64,000 nucleotides of DNA from Streptomyces sp. D2-8 (GCF_023184515.1 NZ_JAAHBP010000022.1:117826-181825); one strand, 5' to 3'; positions 42,835 through 52,153 are shown, counted from the first letter of the stretch. Numbers and translations: made by a program. Notes: generated from the letters alone by a model not told the origin.

Positions 42835-43860
42835 TCAGGCGATGGCCACGCATGATGCCGCCGTCACCCTGATCGAGCCGCCTCGTCGCGGGATGCCCGT
42901 GAGCGGGTCGACCGCGAACCACGTCACGTCGCCGGAGCGCTCGTTGGCGACGTACAGGAAGCCGTCGGAGGCGGTGAGGGCGCGCGGCCAGTGGCCGCCG
43001 CAGTGCACCGTGGTGACGAGCCGCAGTTCCTCGCCCTCGACGGCAAGCACGGACAGGACGTCCTCGCCGCGGGTGGCGGTCCAGACGAAGCGGCCGTCGG
43101 GCGAGGTGACGATGCCCGACGGGTAGGCGTCGCGGGCCGGAGCGCCGGGCAGGACCGGGGTTTCGGAGAGCGGGGTCAGGACGCCTTCCGCCGCGTCCCA
43201 GCGGCACAGGGTGACGGAGGGGCTCAGTTCGTTGACGACGTACGCGTACGCACCGTCCGGGTGGAAGGCCAGGTGGCGCGGCCCCGAGCCGGGCCGCAGG
43301 GCGGTCTCCCGGTGCAGGGCGAGGGCGCCGTCCGTCAGCGCGCACACCCGCACCGAGTCCGTGCCGAGGTCCACGCTGACGGCCCAGCGGCCGCTCGGGT
43401 CGGGCTGCACCTGGTGGGCGTGCGGCCCCTGCTGGCGGGGCGTGTGCGGCCCCGCCCCGCTGTGTCGGAGCACGCCGGAGGCGGACCGTGCGAGGGTGCC
43501 GTCGGGGCGGACCGGGATCGCGGTGACGCTGCCGGAGCCGTAGTTGGCGCTCAGGACGTGCCCGGCGAACAGGCTGAGGTGGGTCGGGCCGTTGCCGTCG
43601 ACCGGCACGGGCCGCCCGGCCGGCTCGGGCTTGTCACCGCCCACCCGGTACGCGGCCACCGCGCCCTCGGCCGTCTCACTGACGGCGTACAGCGTCTCCC
43701 CGTCGTACGCGAGCGCCAGGTACGAGGGGTCCGGGACGGCGTTCACGCTGCTCAGCACGGTCAGCGCGCCGCTGCCGGCGTCGATGTCCGCCATCACGAT
43801 CCCGGGCCCGCCGGCCGCCGTGAACGACCCGATGTACGCCCGCCGCCTGCCGTCCGCCAC
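42835..43860 (-). CDS. Lactonase family beta-propeller (6-phosphogluconolactonase-like)
   Basis: The 341-residue seven-bladed protein begins RRAYIGSFT and has GPTHLSLFAGHVLSANYGSGSVTAIPV, then HAHQVQPDPSGRWAVSVDLGTDSVRV and GSGPRHLAFHPDGAYAYVVNELSPSV, diagnostic of the lactonase/YbhE family. It may hydrolyse sugar lactones such as 6-phosphogluconolactone; no other pentose phosphate gene is adjacent. The GTG start follows GAGAGGGGA. A DasR-like palindrome lies 52 bases upstream. Confidence 0.92.
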   Translation of the reverse strand: MADGRRRAYIGSFTAAGGPGIVMADIDAGSGALTVLSSVNAVPDPSYLALAYDGETLYAVSETAEGAVAAYRVGGDKPEPAGRPVPVDGNGPTHLSLFAGHVLSANYGSGSVTAIPVRPDGTLARSASGVLRHSGAGPHTPRQQGPHAHQVQPDPSGRWAVSVDLGTDSVRVCALTDGALALHRETALRPGSGPRHLAFHPDGAYAYVVNELSPSVTLCRWDAAEGVLTPLSETPVLPGAPARDAYPSGIVTSPDGRFVWTATRGEDVLSVLAVEGEELRLVTTVHCGGHWPRALTASDGFLYVANERSGDVTWFAVDPLTGIPRRGGSIRVTAASCVAIA

Positions 43861-43911
43861 CGCTGTCCCCTCTCGCCCGCGCCGCCCGGAAGGACCGCGC
43901 AGCCGATCATG

Positions 43912-43927
43912 CGCGGTCTAGACCAAA
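43912..43927. promoter_or_regulatory. DasR-like element upstream of the lactonase
   Basis: The core GGTCTAGACCA matches the centre of the DasR-responsive element (consensus ACTGGTCTAGACCACT); the first three and last bases differ. GGTCTAGACC is a perfect 10-base palindrome. DasR is the GntR-type aminosugar regulator of Streptomyces. Confidence 0.5.
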
Positions 43928-44106
43928 CGGTCAAGGGCGGATCGCCCGATCAGGCCGGGGCACGACGGAGTGCGCAGCAGCAGGGCCGACTCGGCCCAGG
44001 CCTGCCCAAGGCGACGCGGGAACGCCCCGTAGTGCCCCAGCGACGTGCACGGCAGCGGGCAAGCCGGCTCCGCCGAAGCACGCTCCAGGCCGCGCAGGAG
44101 CTCCTG

Positions 44107-45579
44107 TCAGGCCCCCACCAACGGTGAGCCCGGTGGGGTGCGCAAGGGGCGGGCCAGTTCGGACAGGGCTCGTTCCAGGCCGTGCAGGTGGGCCAGTGCC
44201 GGTTCCGCGTGGGGCAGTCCGTCCGCGTGGACCGCGATGTCCCTGCCCTCGGTGAGGGCCTCCACCGCGGCCTCCACCCGTCGGCAGGCCGTGGACAGAC
44301 GGGCGTCGTGGGAGGCCTCCGGGTCGGCCGCTACGGCGACCAGGCCGCGGACCTCCCGGGCGCAGTCGTCGAGGAGGGCGAGCACATGCCGGGCCCGCCG
44401 CTTGCGGCCGAGCATCGGGTTCAGCGGGTGCACGAGCGGGGCGACCGAGAGTCGTACCCGGGTGAGGAGCTGCTCCAGCTCCGCCACCCGCGGGGCCGGG
44501 TCGGCGTCCGCCGCCCCCGCGAGGCGCCGGGCGGTCTCGACGGCGCAGGCGTGCACGCAGCGCAGGGCCCGCCGGATCCAGGCGTCGGTGATGCTGTGGG
44601 TGGTGACGGGCAGGACGAGGATCACGGCCAGGGCGGCGCCGAGCGCCCCGACGCCGGTCTCGGCGAGCCGCAGGGCGAGCAGGTCCGGGCCGAGTACGCC
44701 GAGGAGGCCGTAGAGGAGTCCGGCGAGGAGGGTGACCCAGAGCATCATCCAGGTGTAGGACACGGCGGCCGTGTAGAAGATGCCGAAGACACAGGCGGCG
44801 GCGAGTGCGGCCGTGACGGTCGGGTCGCCGTGCACGGGCATGGCCACGAGCAGGCCGAGGGCGATGCCGATGACCGTGCCGAGCAGCCGCCGGAAGCCGC
44901 GGACCAGGGTCTCGCCGCGCGAGGTGGTGTTGACGAAGATCCACCAGGTGGCGCCGACGGCCCAGTACCAGCGCTGCCCGGACACCAGCTGACCCACGAC
45001 GAGGGCGAAGCCGGCCCCGGCGGTGGCCTGGATCGCCTGGCGGGTGGTCACCCGGGCCAGACCGGTGCCGCCCGGCGGGGCGGGCACGGCGGGCGGCGGC
45101 AGGCGGCGCTCGTAGCACCACAGGCCGAAGCGCACCGCGGCGGCGGCGAGGACGGACAGCAGGACCGCGACGTACAGCTGAGGCAGCTGGTCGGTGGTGG
45201 CGTGCAGGAACTGCGCCACGAAGAAGGTCATGAACGCGAACACGCCGAGGCTGTGCCCGCGCGGGCCCCAGCGGCGCGCGTACACGCCCGCGCCGACGAC
45301 GGCGAGGAAGGTGAGGTCCCGGGCCACCGGGTGGTCGTGCAGCTCGGCCGCGGCGGTGAGCACGGGCAGGCCGACGGCGGGCAGCAGCGCGGTCGTGACC
45401 GCCTGGCCGCGGACCGTGGCGTCGGTGACGGTGAACAGGGCGAGCAGGGCGGCGAGACCGCCGGTGACGGCACCCGTGAGGGAGTGCCCGGCGAGGCCGC
45501 ACAGGGCGACCGCGAGCGCGATGCCGAGCACGGCCCGCGCGCCGAACCGCAACCGCGTCCGCCCCGGATCCGGAGCCAT
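44107..45579 (-). CDS. Second FUSC family membrane protein
   Basis: The 490-residue protein has two transmembrane bundles (about 20-150 and about 195-320) with the FUSC motif WYWAVGATWWIFVNTTSRGETLVRGFRRLLGTVIG, then a helical cytoplasmic tail with many Arg/Glu. It is related in architecture to the gene at 18396-20060 but not a recent copy. ATG 45579 with GAGGG upstream is preferred; GTG 45597 is also possible. It is divergent from an Lrp-type regulator. Confidence 0.9.
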   Translation of the reverse strand: MAPDPGRTRLRFGARAVLGIALAVALCGLAGHSLTGAVTGGLAALLALFTVTDATVRGQAVTTALLPAVGLPVLTAAAELHDHPVARDLTFLAVVGAGVYARRWGPRGHSLGVFAFMTFFVAQFLHATTDQLPQLYVAVLLSVLAAAAVRFGLWCYERRLPPPAVPAPPGGTGLARVTTRQAIQATAGAGFALVVGQLVSGQRWYWAVGATWWIFVNTTSRGETLVRGFRRLLGTVIGIALGLLVAMPVHGDPTVTAALAAACVFGIFYTAAVSYTWMMLWVTLLAGLLYGLLGVLGPDLLALRLAETGVGALGAALAVILVLPVTTHSITDAWIRRALRCVHACAVETARRLAGAADADPAPRVAELEQLLTRVRLSVAPLVHPLNPMLGRKRRARHVLALLDDCAREVRGLVAVAADPEASHDARLSTACRRVEAAVEALTEGRDIAVHADGLPHAEPALAHLHGLERALSELARPLRTPPGSPLVGA

Positions 45580-45795
45580 GAACACCCTCTTCAGCACCGT
45601 TTACCGCCCCCTTCGAAGTACCGGCCATGAGCACGCATGGAAAAGGCGCCGCGGGGTCCGCAGCGCCATCGACGCACCCATATCAGCATCCCGGAGGCCA
45701 CTGGCTCAACCGGCTCCTTCTAGACTGGTCCATTGGTATAGCTTGAGCGGCCGCTGAACGGCCGCGGCAGAGCCAACGGACGAGGAGGACGCGCC

Positions 45796-46272
45796 ATGCC
45801 CGTGGACGAGCTCGACACCCGCATCCTGCGGCTGCTGCTGGAGCAGCCGCGCACGAGTGTGCGCGAGTACGCCCGAACCCTCGGCATCGCGCGGGGCACG
45901 CTCCAGGCCCGGCTCGACCGGCTGGAGCGCGACGGGGTGATCACCGGCACGGCACCGGCCCTCTCCCCCGCCGCGCTCGGGCATCCGGTGCTCGCGTTCG
46001 TGCACATCGAGGTCACCCAGGGCCATCTCGACGAGGTGGGTGACGCGCTGGCGGCGGTTCCGGAGATCGTGGAGGCGTTCTCGATCACGGGTGGCGGGGA
46101 TCTGCTGGCCCGGGTGGTGGCGCGGGACAACGCGCACCTGGAGGACACCGTCCAGAAGCTGATCAGCATGCCCGGGGTGGTGCGTACCCGTACCGAGGTC
46201 GCCCTGCGCGAGCGCGTCTCCCACCGGATGCTGCCGCTGGTGGAGTCGATCGGGCGGTTGACCCGCGGATGA
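45796..46272 (+). CDS. Lrp/AsnC family transcriptional regulator
   Basis: The 158-residue protein has an N-terminal AsnC-type helix-turn-helix (LDTRILRLLLEQPRTSVREYARTLGIARGTLQARLDRLERDGVI) and a RAM ligand domain with VEAFSITGGGDLLARVVARDNAHLE. Lrp proteins respond to amino acids and often act on nearby genes. The divergent FUSC gene and the downstream HAD gene are possible targets. The ATG at 45796 is preceded by GACGAGGAGG-type sequence. Confidence 0.93.
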   Translation: MPVDELDTRILRLLLEQPRTSVREYARTLGIARGTLQARLDRLERDGVITGTAPALSPAALGHPVLAFVHIEVTQGHLDEVGDALAAVPEIVEAFSITGGGDLLARVVARDNAHLEDTVQKLISMPGVVRTRTEVALRERVSHRMLPLVESIGRLTRG

Positions 46273-46291
46273 TCTTTGAGAACATGGCGGC

Positions 46292-46987
46292 ATGAGCAGG
46301 CTCCACGGAATAGCGGTCATCTTCGATCTCGACGGAACGCTCGTGGACAGTGAGCCGAACTACTACGAGGCAGGCCGTCGGACGCTCGCCGAAAACGGCG
46401 TCCCGGACTTCACCTGGGCGGACCACGAGCGGTATGTCGGCATCAGCACCCAGGAGACGGTCGCGGACTGGAAGGACCGCTACGGCCTGCCCGCCTCGGT
46501 GGACGAACTGGTCGCCGCCAAGAACCGCCGCTATCTGGAGCTGGCCCGCAGCGCCACCCGCGCCTACCCGGAGATGCGCGCCTTCGTCGAACTGCTGGCG
46601 GCCGAGGGCGTGCCCATGGCCGTGGCCTCGGGCTCGTCCCCGGAGGCCATCGGCGCGGTGCTGACCGGAACCGGACTGGACGCGCATCTGCACACCGTGG
46701 TCTCCGCCGAAGAGGTCGCGCACGGCAAGCCGGCTCCGGACGTCTTCCTGGAGGCGGCCCGCAGGCTCGGCGCGGCCCCGTCCGACTGCGTCGTACTGGA
46801 GGACGCCGCCCCGGGTGCCGCCGCCGCACACGCGGCCGGCATGCGGTGCATCGCGATCCCGTACGTCCCGTCGCAGGCGGACGCACCGGAGTTCACCACC
46901 GCAGGCCTGCTTCTGCGGGGCGGCCAGGAGCAGTTCACGGCGCGGACCGCATACGACTGGCTCGTGAACCCGGCCGGCCTTTCCTGA
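46292..46987 (+). CDS. HAD-IA hydrolase, beta-phosphoglucomutase-like
   Basis: The 231-residue protein carries FDLDGTLVDSEPNYYEA (motif I with both Asp), ASGSSPEAI (motif II), KPAPDVFLEAARRLG (motif III) and VLEDAAPGAAAAHAAGM (motif IV), the pattern of beta-phosphoglucomutase and sugar phosphatase relatives. It probably removes phosphate from a sugar phosphate. It lies 19 bases after the Lrp gene and before a GH127 glycosidase. Confidence 0.92.
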   Translation: MSRLHGIAVIFDLDGTLVDSEPNYYEAGRRTLAENGVPDFTWADHERYVGISTQETVADWKDRYGLPASVDELVAAKNRRYLELARSATRAYPEMRAFVELLAAEGVPMAVASGSSPEAIGAVLTGTGLDAHLHTVVSAEEVAHGKPAPDVFLEAARRLGAAPSDCVVLEDAAPGAAAAHAAGMRCIAIPYVPSQADAPEFTTAGLLLRGGQEQFTARTAYDWLVNPAGLS

Positions 46988-47006
46988 ACTCACCTCTCCC
47001 CACCCG

Positions 47007-47035
47007 TTGACGCTCCCCCGTCCCCTCCCTAGGGT
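47007..47035 (+). promoter_or_regulatory. Promoter of the GH127 gene
   Basis: TTGACG at 47007-47012 and TAGGGT at 47030-47035 are 17 bases apart, a textbook vegetative Streptomyces promoter. The GTCTGG/CCAGAC repeat at 47034-47039 and 47071-47076 lies just after it and may be a leader stem or regulator half sites. Confidence 0.75.
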
Positions 47036-47116
47036 CTGGTCGATCATCCGCACAGCGTTCGAAATACCGGCCAGACTCGGTCATCCTGAGTCCCGTGGAC
47101 CCGTGGAGGAGCACAC

Positions 47117-49933
47117 ATGGCACGGCCCCTCTCCAGACGATCCCTTCTGCAGGCCGCGACCGCCGTCGCGGCCGTACCCGCGCTGTCCCACGCGGCGACG
47201 GGGCGGGCCGCTGCGGCTCCTGCCACAGCGGCCGCAGACACCCCGTCCGCCTGGACCGTACGGCCCTTCGGTCTGGAGGACGTGAGCCTCGGGCAGGGCG
47301 TCTTCGCCGACAAGCGGAAGCTGATGCTGGATCACGCCCGCGGCTACGACGTGAACCGGCTGCTCCAGGTGTTCCGCGCCAACGCCGGTCTGTCCACGGG
47401 CGGCGCGGTCGCCCCCGGAGGCTGGGAGGGGCTGGACGGCGAGGCCAACGGCAATCTGCGGGGCCACTACACCGGCCACTTCCTGACCATGCTGGCGCAG
47501 GCGTACCGCGGGACGAAGGAGCAGGTGTTCGCCGACCGGATCGGCACCATGGTCGGGGCGCTGACCGAGGTGCGCGCGGCACTGCGGCGGGATCCGGCGG
47601 TGCTGAGCGTCACCGGGAGGTTCGGGGCCGCGGCGGACCAGGTCCGGGGCTCCTACCAGTACGTGGACCTGCCGGCCGCCGTACTCGGCGGGGCCTCCGC
47701 GATCACCCTCTCCGTCTGGGTCCGGCCCACCCACGACGCCGGCTGGACGCGGATCTTCGACTTCGGCGACGGCACCGACCGCTATGTGTACCTGGCCGCC
47801 CGCAACCAGGCCGGGGTGCCGCGCTTCGCCATCACCACGTCAGGAGCCGGCGGCGAGCAGGGCCTGAACGGCACGGCCGCGCTGCCGCTGAACCAGTGGA
47901 GCCACCTGGCGGTCACGATCGCGGGCGGCACCGGCACCCTCTACGTCAACGGCACCGCCGTGGCCCGCAACACCGCGATGAGCCTCACCCCGGCGGCCCT
48001 CGGCACCCTGAAGAACAACTGGCTGGGCCGCTCGAACTACTCCGCCGACCCGGTCTTCGCGGGCGCCTTCGAGGAGTTCAACGTCTTCTCGCGGGCGCTG
48101 ACCGCCGCCGAGATCACCGAGGTGCAGAACCGCCGGGCCGCCGACGCCTCGACGGGCCGGGGCGACCTGGCGTCGTACGCCTTCGACGAGACGGCCGGCG
48201 GGACGTTCGCGGACGCCTCCGGCCGCGGCCTGACCGCCACGTTGCGCCGCACCTGGGGCGGGCCCAGCCACCCCGGGTTCCTCGCGGCGTACCCGGAGAC
48301 GCAGTTCATCGACCTGGAGTCGAGGACCAGCTCCGACTACACCAAGGTGTGGGCGCCGTACTACACCGCGCACAAGATCCTCAGGGGGCTGCTCGACGCG
48401 TACACCGCCACGGACGACGACCGGGCGCTCGACCTCGCGTCCGGCATGTGCGACTGGATGCACTCCCGGCTGTCCACGCTGCCGGAGGCCACGCTCCAGC
48501 GGATGTGGGGGATCTTCTCCAGCGGCGAGTTCGGCGGCATCGTCGAGGCGATCTGCGATCTGCACACCCTCACCGGCAAGGCCGAACACCTCGCCCTGGC
48601 CAAGCTGTTCGACCTGGACCGGCTGATCGACGCGTGCGCCGCGAACACCGACATCCTCGACGGGCTGCACGCCAACCAGCACATCCCGATCTTCACCGGC
48701 TATGTGCGGCTCTACGACGCGACCGGCGAGGAGCGCTACCTCGCCTCGGCCAAGAACTTCTGGAACATGGTCGTTCCGCACCGCATGTACGGCATCGGCG
48801 GCACCAGCACCCAGGAGTTCTGGAAGGCGCGGGACGTGATCGCGGGCACGATCAGCGCCACCACCGCCGAGACCTGCTGCGCCTACAACATGCTCAAGCT
48901 GAGCCGGACGCTGTTCTTCCACGAGCAGGACCCGAAGTACATGGACTACTACGAGCGGGCCCTGTACAACCAGGTGCTCGGCTCGAAGCAGGACAGGCCC
49001 GACGCGGAGAAGCCGCTCGTCACGTACTTCATCGGGCTGACGCCCGGTCACGTCCGGGACTACACACCCAAGCAGGGCACGACCTGCTGCGAGGGCACCG
49101 GCATGGAGAGCGCCACGAAGTACCAGGACTCGGTGTACTTCGCGAAGGCGGACGGCAGCGCGCTCTACGTCAACCTGTACAGCCCGTCCACGCTCACCTG
49201 GGCGGAGCAGGGCGTCACGGTCACACAGACCACCCGCTTCCCCGAGGAGCAGGGCAGCACGCTGACCTTCGGAGGCGGTCGCGCCTCCTTCACGCTGCGG
49301 CTGCGGGTGCCGTCCTGGGCGACCGCCGGGTTCCGGGTGACCGTCAACGGGCGTACGGTGTCCGGGACTCCGAAGCCGGGGAGCTACTTCGACGTGGCCC
49401 GGTCCTGGCGGGCCGGTGACACCGTCCGTATCGCCATGCCGTTCCGGACACGGGTGGAGAAGGCCCTCGACGACCCGTCCCTGCAGACCCTGTTCCACGG
49501 GCCGGTCAACCTGGTCGCCCGGAACGCGGCCACGGAGTACCTGAAGGTCGGGCTGTACCGCGATGCCGGTCTGTCCGGCGATCTGTCGCCCTCCCTCACA
49601 CCGGTACCGGGCAAGCCACTGCACTTCACGCTGGGCGGGAGCGAGTGGGCGCCGTTCGCCGAGGGGACGGAGGATCCGACGCACGCCTACTTCCGGCGCG
49701 CGGAACCGAGGGTCGTGTTCGGCGGCCGGGACTCCGGTGTCACCAACCCGGCGAAGGCCGACGGAACCACGCTCCTGGACGAGATCTGGGCCGGGGCGCC
49801 GTTCCGGAACAAGGGGGCGCTGGTGGCGCGGGTGCGGACCACGGTGGACGCGTGGGTGTCGGCCGGGCTGCTGAGCAGGGCGGACGCGGACCGGGTGGTG
49901 GCGACGGCGGAAGCGGCTTCGTACCAGCCCTGA
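47117..49933 (+). CDS. Tat-exported GH127 beta-L-arabinofuranosidase with inserted LamG domain
   Basis: The 938-residue protein starts with RPLSRRSLLQAATAV, a Tat signal. GH127 sequence surrounds an inserted LamG/concanavalin-like lectin domain (about residues 173-385, with LGGASAITLSVWVRPTHDAGWTRIFDFG and GAFEEFNVFSRALTAAEI). The catalytic zinc site is intact: E585-T-C587 and C657-C658, corresponding to Glu/Cys and nucleophilic Cys of the HypBA1 enzyme. It releases L-arabinofuranose from plant-type glycans; the lectin domain may bind the glycan. The ATG follows GGAGGAG. Confidence 0.92.
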   Translation: MARPLSRRSLLQAATAVAAVPALSHAATGRAAAAPATAAADTPSAWTVRPFGLEDVSLGQGVFADKRKLMLDHARGYDVNRLLQVFRANAGLSTGGAVAPGGWEGLDGEANGNLRGHYTGHFLTMLAQAYRGTKEQVFADRIGTMVGALTEVRAALRRDPAVLSVTGRFGAAADQVRGSYQYVDLPAAVLGGASAITLSVWVRPTHDAGWTRIFDFGDGTDRYVYLAARNQAGVPRFAITTSGAGGEQGLNGTAALPLNQWSHLAVTIAGGTGTLYVNGTAVARNTAMSLTPAALGTLKNNWLGRSNYSADPVFAGAFEEFNVFSRALTAAEITEVQNRRAADASTGRGDLASYAFDETAGGTFADASGRGLTATLRRTWGGPSHPGFLAAYPETQFIDLESRTSSDYTKVWAPYYTAHKILRGLLDAYTATDDDRALDLASGMCDWMHSRLSTLPEATLQRMWGIFSSGEFGGIVEAICDLHTLTGKAEHLALAKLFDLDRLIDACAANTDILDGLHANQHIPIFTGYVRLYDATGEERYLASAKNFWNMVVPHRMYGIGGTSTQEFWKARDVIAGTISATTAETCCAYNMLKLSRTLFFHEQDPKYMDYYERALYNQVLGSKQDRPDAEKPLVTYFIGLTPGHVRDYTPKQGTTCCEGTGMESATKYQDSVYFAKADGSALYVNLYSPSTLTWAEQGVTVTQTTRFPEEQGSTLTFGGGRASFTLRLRVPSWATAGFRVTVNGRTVSGTPKPGSYFDVARSWRAGDTVRIAMPFRTRVEKALDDPSLQTLFHGPVNLVARNAATEYLKVGLYRDAGLSGDLSPSLTPVPGKPLHFTLGGSEWAPFAEGTEDPTHAYFRRAEPRVVFGGRDSGVTNPAKADGTTLLDEIWAGAPFRNKGALVARVRTTVDAWVSAGLLSRADADRVVATAEAASYQP

Positions 49934-50070
49934 ACGCCTGCCCGGCCGGGGCGTGTGCGGCGTTCGAGCGGGCGCCGCACACGGCCGAACTTTTTTGCGG
50001 CAGGGGTGATTGTTTCGCCCCTGGCATCCGTATCTCCCGGTGTTGGGCCGTTCATATCCCAGGAGGCACG

Positions 50071-50835
50071 ATGCGCATCTCGCGCAGCACGGCAGGAACC
50101 GCGTTCGTGGGCGGTGCGTTGATCCTTACGCTGACCGCGCTCGCCTATCCCAGCATGCTGGGCGTGGAGAACGCGGCTTCCGGCCAGGACCGCATCATCG
50201 CCAACACCCAGTGGGGTCCGCTGACCGAGGCGGACCGCGACTTCGTGGTGCGTGTGCGCGCGGCCGGCCTGTGGGAGTACCCGATGGCGCAAATGATCAA
50301 GGAGCGGAGCACGTCGCCGGAGATGCAGGAAGTCTCCAAGCATCTGCTCGTGGGTCACGGCCGGCTCGACGCGGGCTGCCGCAAGATCTCCACGGACCTG
50401 GGCATCACCCTGCCGAACGAGGCGTCGCCGCAGCAGCAGCAGTTCGTGGCGACGGCCGAAGGCAGCACCGGCAAGGAGTTCGAGTCCACGGCCGTGACCA
50501 TCATGCGCGTCGCGCACGGGGGCATCTTCCCGACGATCGCCAAGATCCGGGCGACCACCCGGAACAGTCTCGTGCGGGAGCTCGCCGACACGACCAACGA
50601 CACCGTTCTCGACCACATCACGGTCCTGGAGCAGACCGGCCTGATCAACCAAGAGCAGGTCAGCTTCCAGATCACCGCCCCGCCCAAGCTGCCCCAGGAG
50701 CAGACGACACCGCCGCCGCCGCAGCAGGGTGCACCGGTCCGCGTGCTGCCGGTCCCCGAAGACCTGAAGGATTTCCAGACGGTCGCCCCCAATCCGTCCT
50801 ACGGGGCACCGGCGCCGTCTCCGTCGGCCGGCTGA
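50071..50835 (+). CDS. DUF4142 secreted/membrane-anchored protein
   Basis: The 254-residue protein has an N-terminal signal or anchor (GTAFVGGALILTLTALAY), then a DUF4142 ferritin-like helical domain (LTEADRDFVVRVRAAGLWEYPMAQMIKERS, VSKHLLVGHGRLDAGCRKI, NDTVLDHITVLEQTGLI) and a Pro-rich C-terminal tail (TTPPPPQQGAPV). Function is unknown. The ATG at 50071 follows a perfect AGGAGG. A hairpin follows the stop. Confidence 0.9.
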   Translation: MRISRSTAGTAFVGGALILTLTALAYPSMLGVENAASGQDRIIANTQWGPLTEADRDFVVRVRAAGLWEYPMAQMIKERSTSPEMQEVSKHLLVGHGRLDAGCRKISTDLGITLPNEASPQQQQFVATAEGSTGKEFESTAVTIMRVAHGGIFPTIAKIRATTRNSLVRELADTTNDTVLDHITVLEQTGLINQEQVSFQITAPPKLPQEQTTPPPPQQGAPVRVLPVPEDLKDFQTVAPNPSYGAPAPSPSAG

Positions 50836-50853
50836 GCGGGTAGGGGTACGGGT

Positions 50854-50883
50854 CCGGGGCTGCGGTCCGTCCGCCGGCCCCGG
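50854..50883. terminator. Probable hairpin terminator
   Basis: CCGGGGC and GCCCCGG pair around about 16 bases with some inner pairing, between convergent DUF4142 and LysR-effector genes. Confidence 0.5.
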
Positions 50884-50885
50884 TA

Positions 50886-51653
50886 CTACGAACGGCGGCG
50901 GGGCTTGCCGCGCCTGTTGCCCTTGGGCGCGCCGCTCCCGCTCTTCCCGGCGCGCTTCGCCCCCGCCGACTTGCCGGGTGCCGGCTTGCGCCGGGCACCG
51001 CCCCGGTCCGCACCCGTGGACTCGCCCCGCGCCGGGGGCTGCTGACGGCCCCGGGTGCTGTTGACCGTGCGGCCGCGGACGATGCCGATGAAGTCCTCGA
51101 CCTGGTCCGTCTTCGCGTCCTCGGGCCACGCCAGGGCCACGCTCGACTCGGGGGCGTCCTTGAGGGGCCGGTGGGTGAGGTCCTTGCGGTGGTGGAGGCG
51201 GGCGAGCGACAGCGGGACGACGAGCACGCCGATGCCCGCCGCGACGAGTTCGACGGCGTCGGCGGTGGTGGCGGGCCGTTCGAGGGCGGGCCGACCGGGG
51301 AGGTTCTCCCAGTCGAGGACGTCGTCGAGGGGGTGCAGCACGATGTCGTCGGACAGGTCTTCCGGCGCCACCTCGTCGACGGCCGTGACCAGGTGGTCCT
51401 TGGGCACCACGACGACCGTCTGCTCGGTGTAGAGGGGGATCGCGCTGAAGACCGACCGGTCCACGGGCGTGCGGACGAGGCCCGCGTCGGCGTCCCCGCC
51501 CAGCATCCGCTCGGCCGCCGCTCCGGCGGGCACCTGCGTGAGGATCAGCGGGACATCGGGCTGCCGCTCGTCCCAGATGCGCACCCACTTGTCGGGCATC
51601 ACCCCGGGGACGTAGGCGAGCCGGAACGAGGGGGTTGCATCCGAGCCTGTCAC
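50886..51653 (-). CDS. LysR substrate-binding domain protein lacking the HTH
   Basis: The 255-residue protein aligns with the LysR effector domain: FRLAYVPGVMPDKW, DAGLVRTPVDRSVFSAIPLYTEQTVVVVPKDH and VELVAAGIGVLVVPLSLARLHH. No helix-turn-helix precedes it; the start is at the domain edge. The last about 60 residues are a basic, disordered Arg/Lys/Gly/Pro tail (for example KPAPGKSAGAKRAGK). Such proteins could bind a ligand and contact nucleic acid through the tail. It is divergent from the DUF5997 gene, a stable Streptomyces pairing. Confidence 0.85.
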   Translation of the reverse strand: MTGSDATPSFRLAYVPGVMPDKWVRIWDERQPDVPLILTQVPAGAAAERMLGGDADAGLVRTPVDRSVFSAIPLYTEQTVVVVPKDHLVTAVDEVAPEDLSDDIVLHPLDDVLDWENLPGRPALERPATTADAVELVAAGIGVLVVPLSLARLHHRKDLTHRPLKDAPESSVALAWPEDAKTDQVEDFIGIVRGRTVNSTRGRQQPPARGESTGADRGGARRKPAPGKSAGAKRAGKSGSGAPKGNRRGKPRRRS

Positions 51654-51711
51654 CTCGCCAGGTTACCGGCCGTGGTCAGAGGTCGCGTACGTGCTCGATA
51701 CGCTGGACGGT

Positions 51712-52095
51712 ATGACGTCGCACCAGAGCACCCAGACGATGAAGCCCGCGACCGCGGCGAAGAAGCTGGGTGTGTACCTCGAGGCCACACCCGCCGAGTT
51801 CCAGGAGGGTGCCGTCTCGCGCGCCGAGCTGAACGAGCTCCAGGCGAACCCGCCGCAGTGGCTGCAGGACCTGCGGCGCAACGGCCCGCACCCCCGGCCG
51901 GTGGTCGCCGCGAAGCTCGGCGTCTCCATCGCGGGCCTCGCCCGCGGGGGTGTCACCGAGCCCCTCACCACCGAGCAGGTCGAGGCGCTGAAGCAGGAAG
52001 GCCCGGAGTGGCTGGAACGCGAGCGCGCCACCCAGGCGGAGGTCCGCAAGGAATCGGCCCGGATCAAGAAGAAGAACGCCGAACGTCAGGACTGA
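51712..52095 (+). CDS. DUF5997 family protein
   Basis: The 127-residue cytoplasmic protein begins MTSHQSTQTMKPATAAKKLGVYL, with PPQWLQDLRRNGPHPRPVVAAKLGVSIAGLARGG in the centre, which looks like a helix-turn-helix-related segment, and a charged helical end RATQAEVRKESARIKK. A GTG at 51691 has a better ribosome binding site and would add 7 residues. Function is unknown. A terminator follows. Confidence 0.85.
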   Translation: MTSHQSTQTMKPATAAKKLGVYLEATPAEFQEGAVSRAELNELQANPPQWLQDLRRNGPHPRPVVAAKLGVSIAGLARGGVTEPLTTEQVEALKQEGPEWLERERATQAEVRKESARIKKKNAERQD

Positions 52096-52118
52096 CCAGA
52101 GCACCCCCTTCATTTTCG

Positions 52119-52153
52119 GACGGCCCCCACCGGATGACCCGGTGGGGGCCGTC
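52119..52153. terminator. Strong hairpin terminator after DUF5997
   Basis: A perfect 15-base stem beginning GACGGCCCCCACCGG closes a 5-base loop. Confidence 0.9.

Noticed and set aside
43861..44106. Minus-strand frame between the lactonase and FUSC genes
   Set aside because: Composition is shadow-like and no motif is recognisable.
45720..45742. ACTGGTCCATTGGTATAG as a second DasR-like site before the Lrp gene
   Set aside because: Only the left half matches; the right half shows no symmetry.
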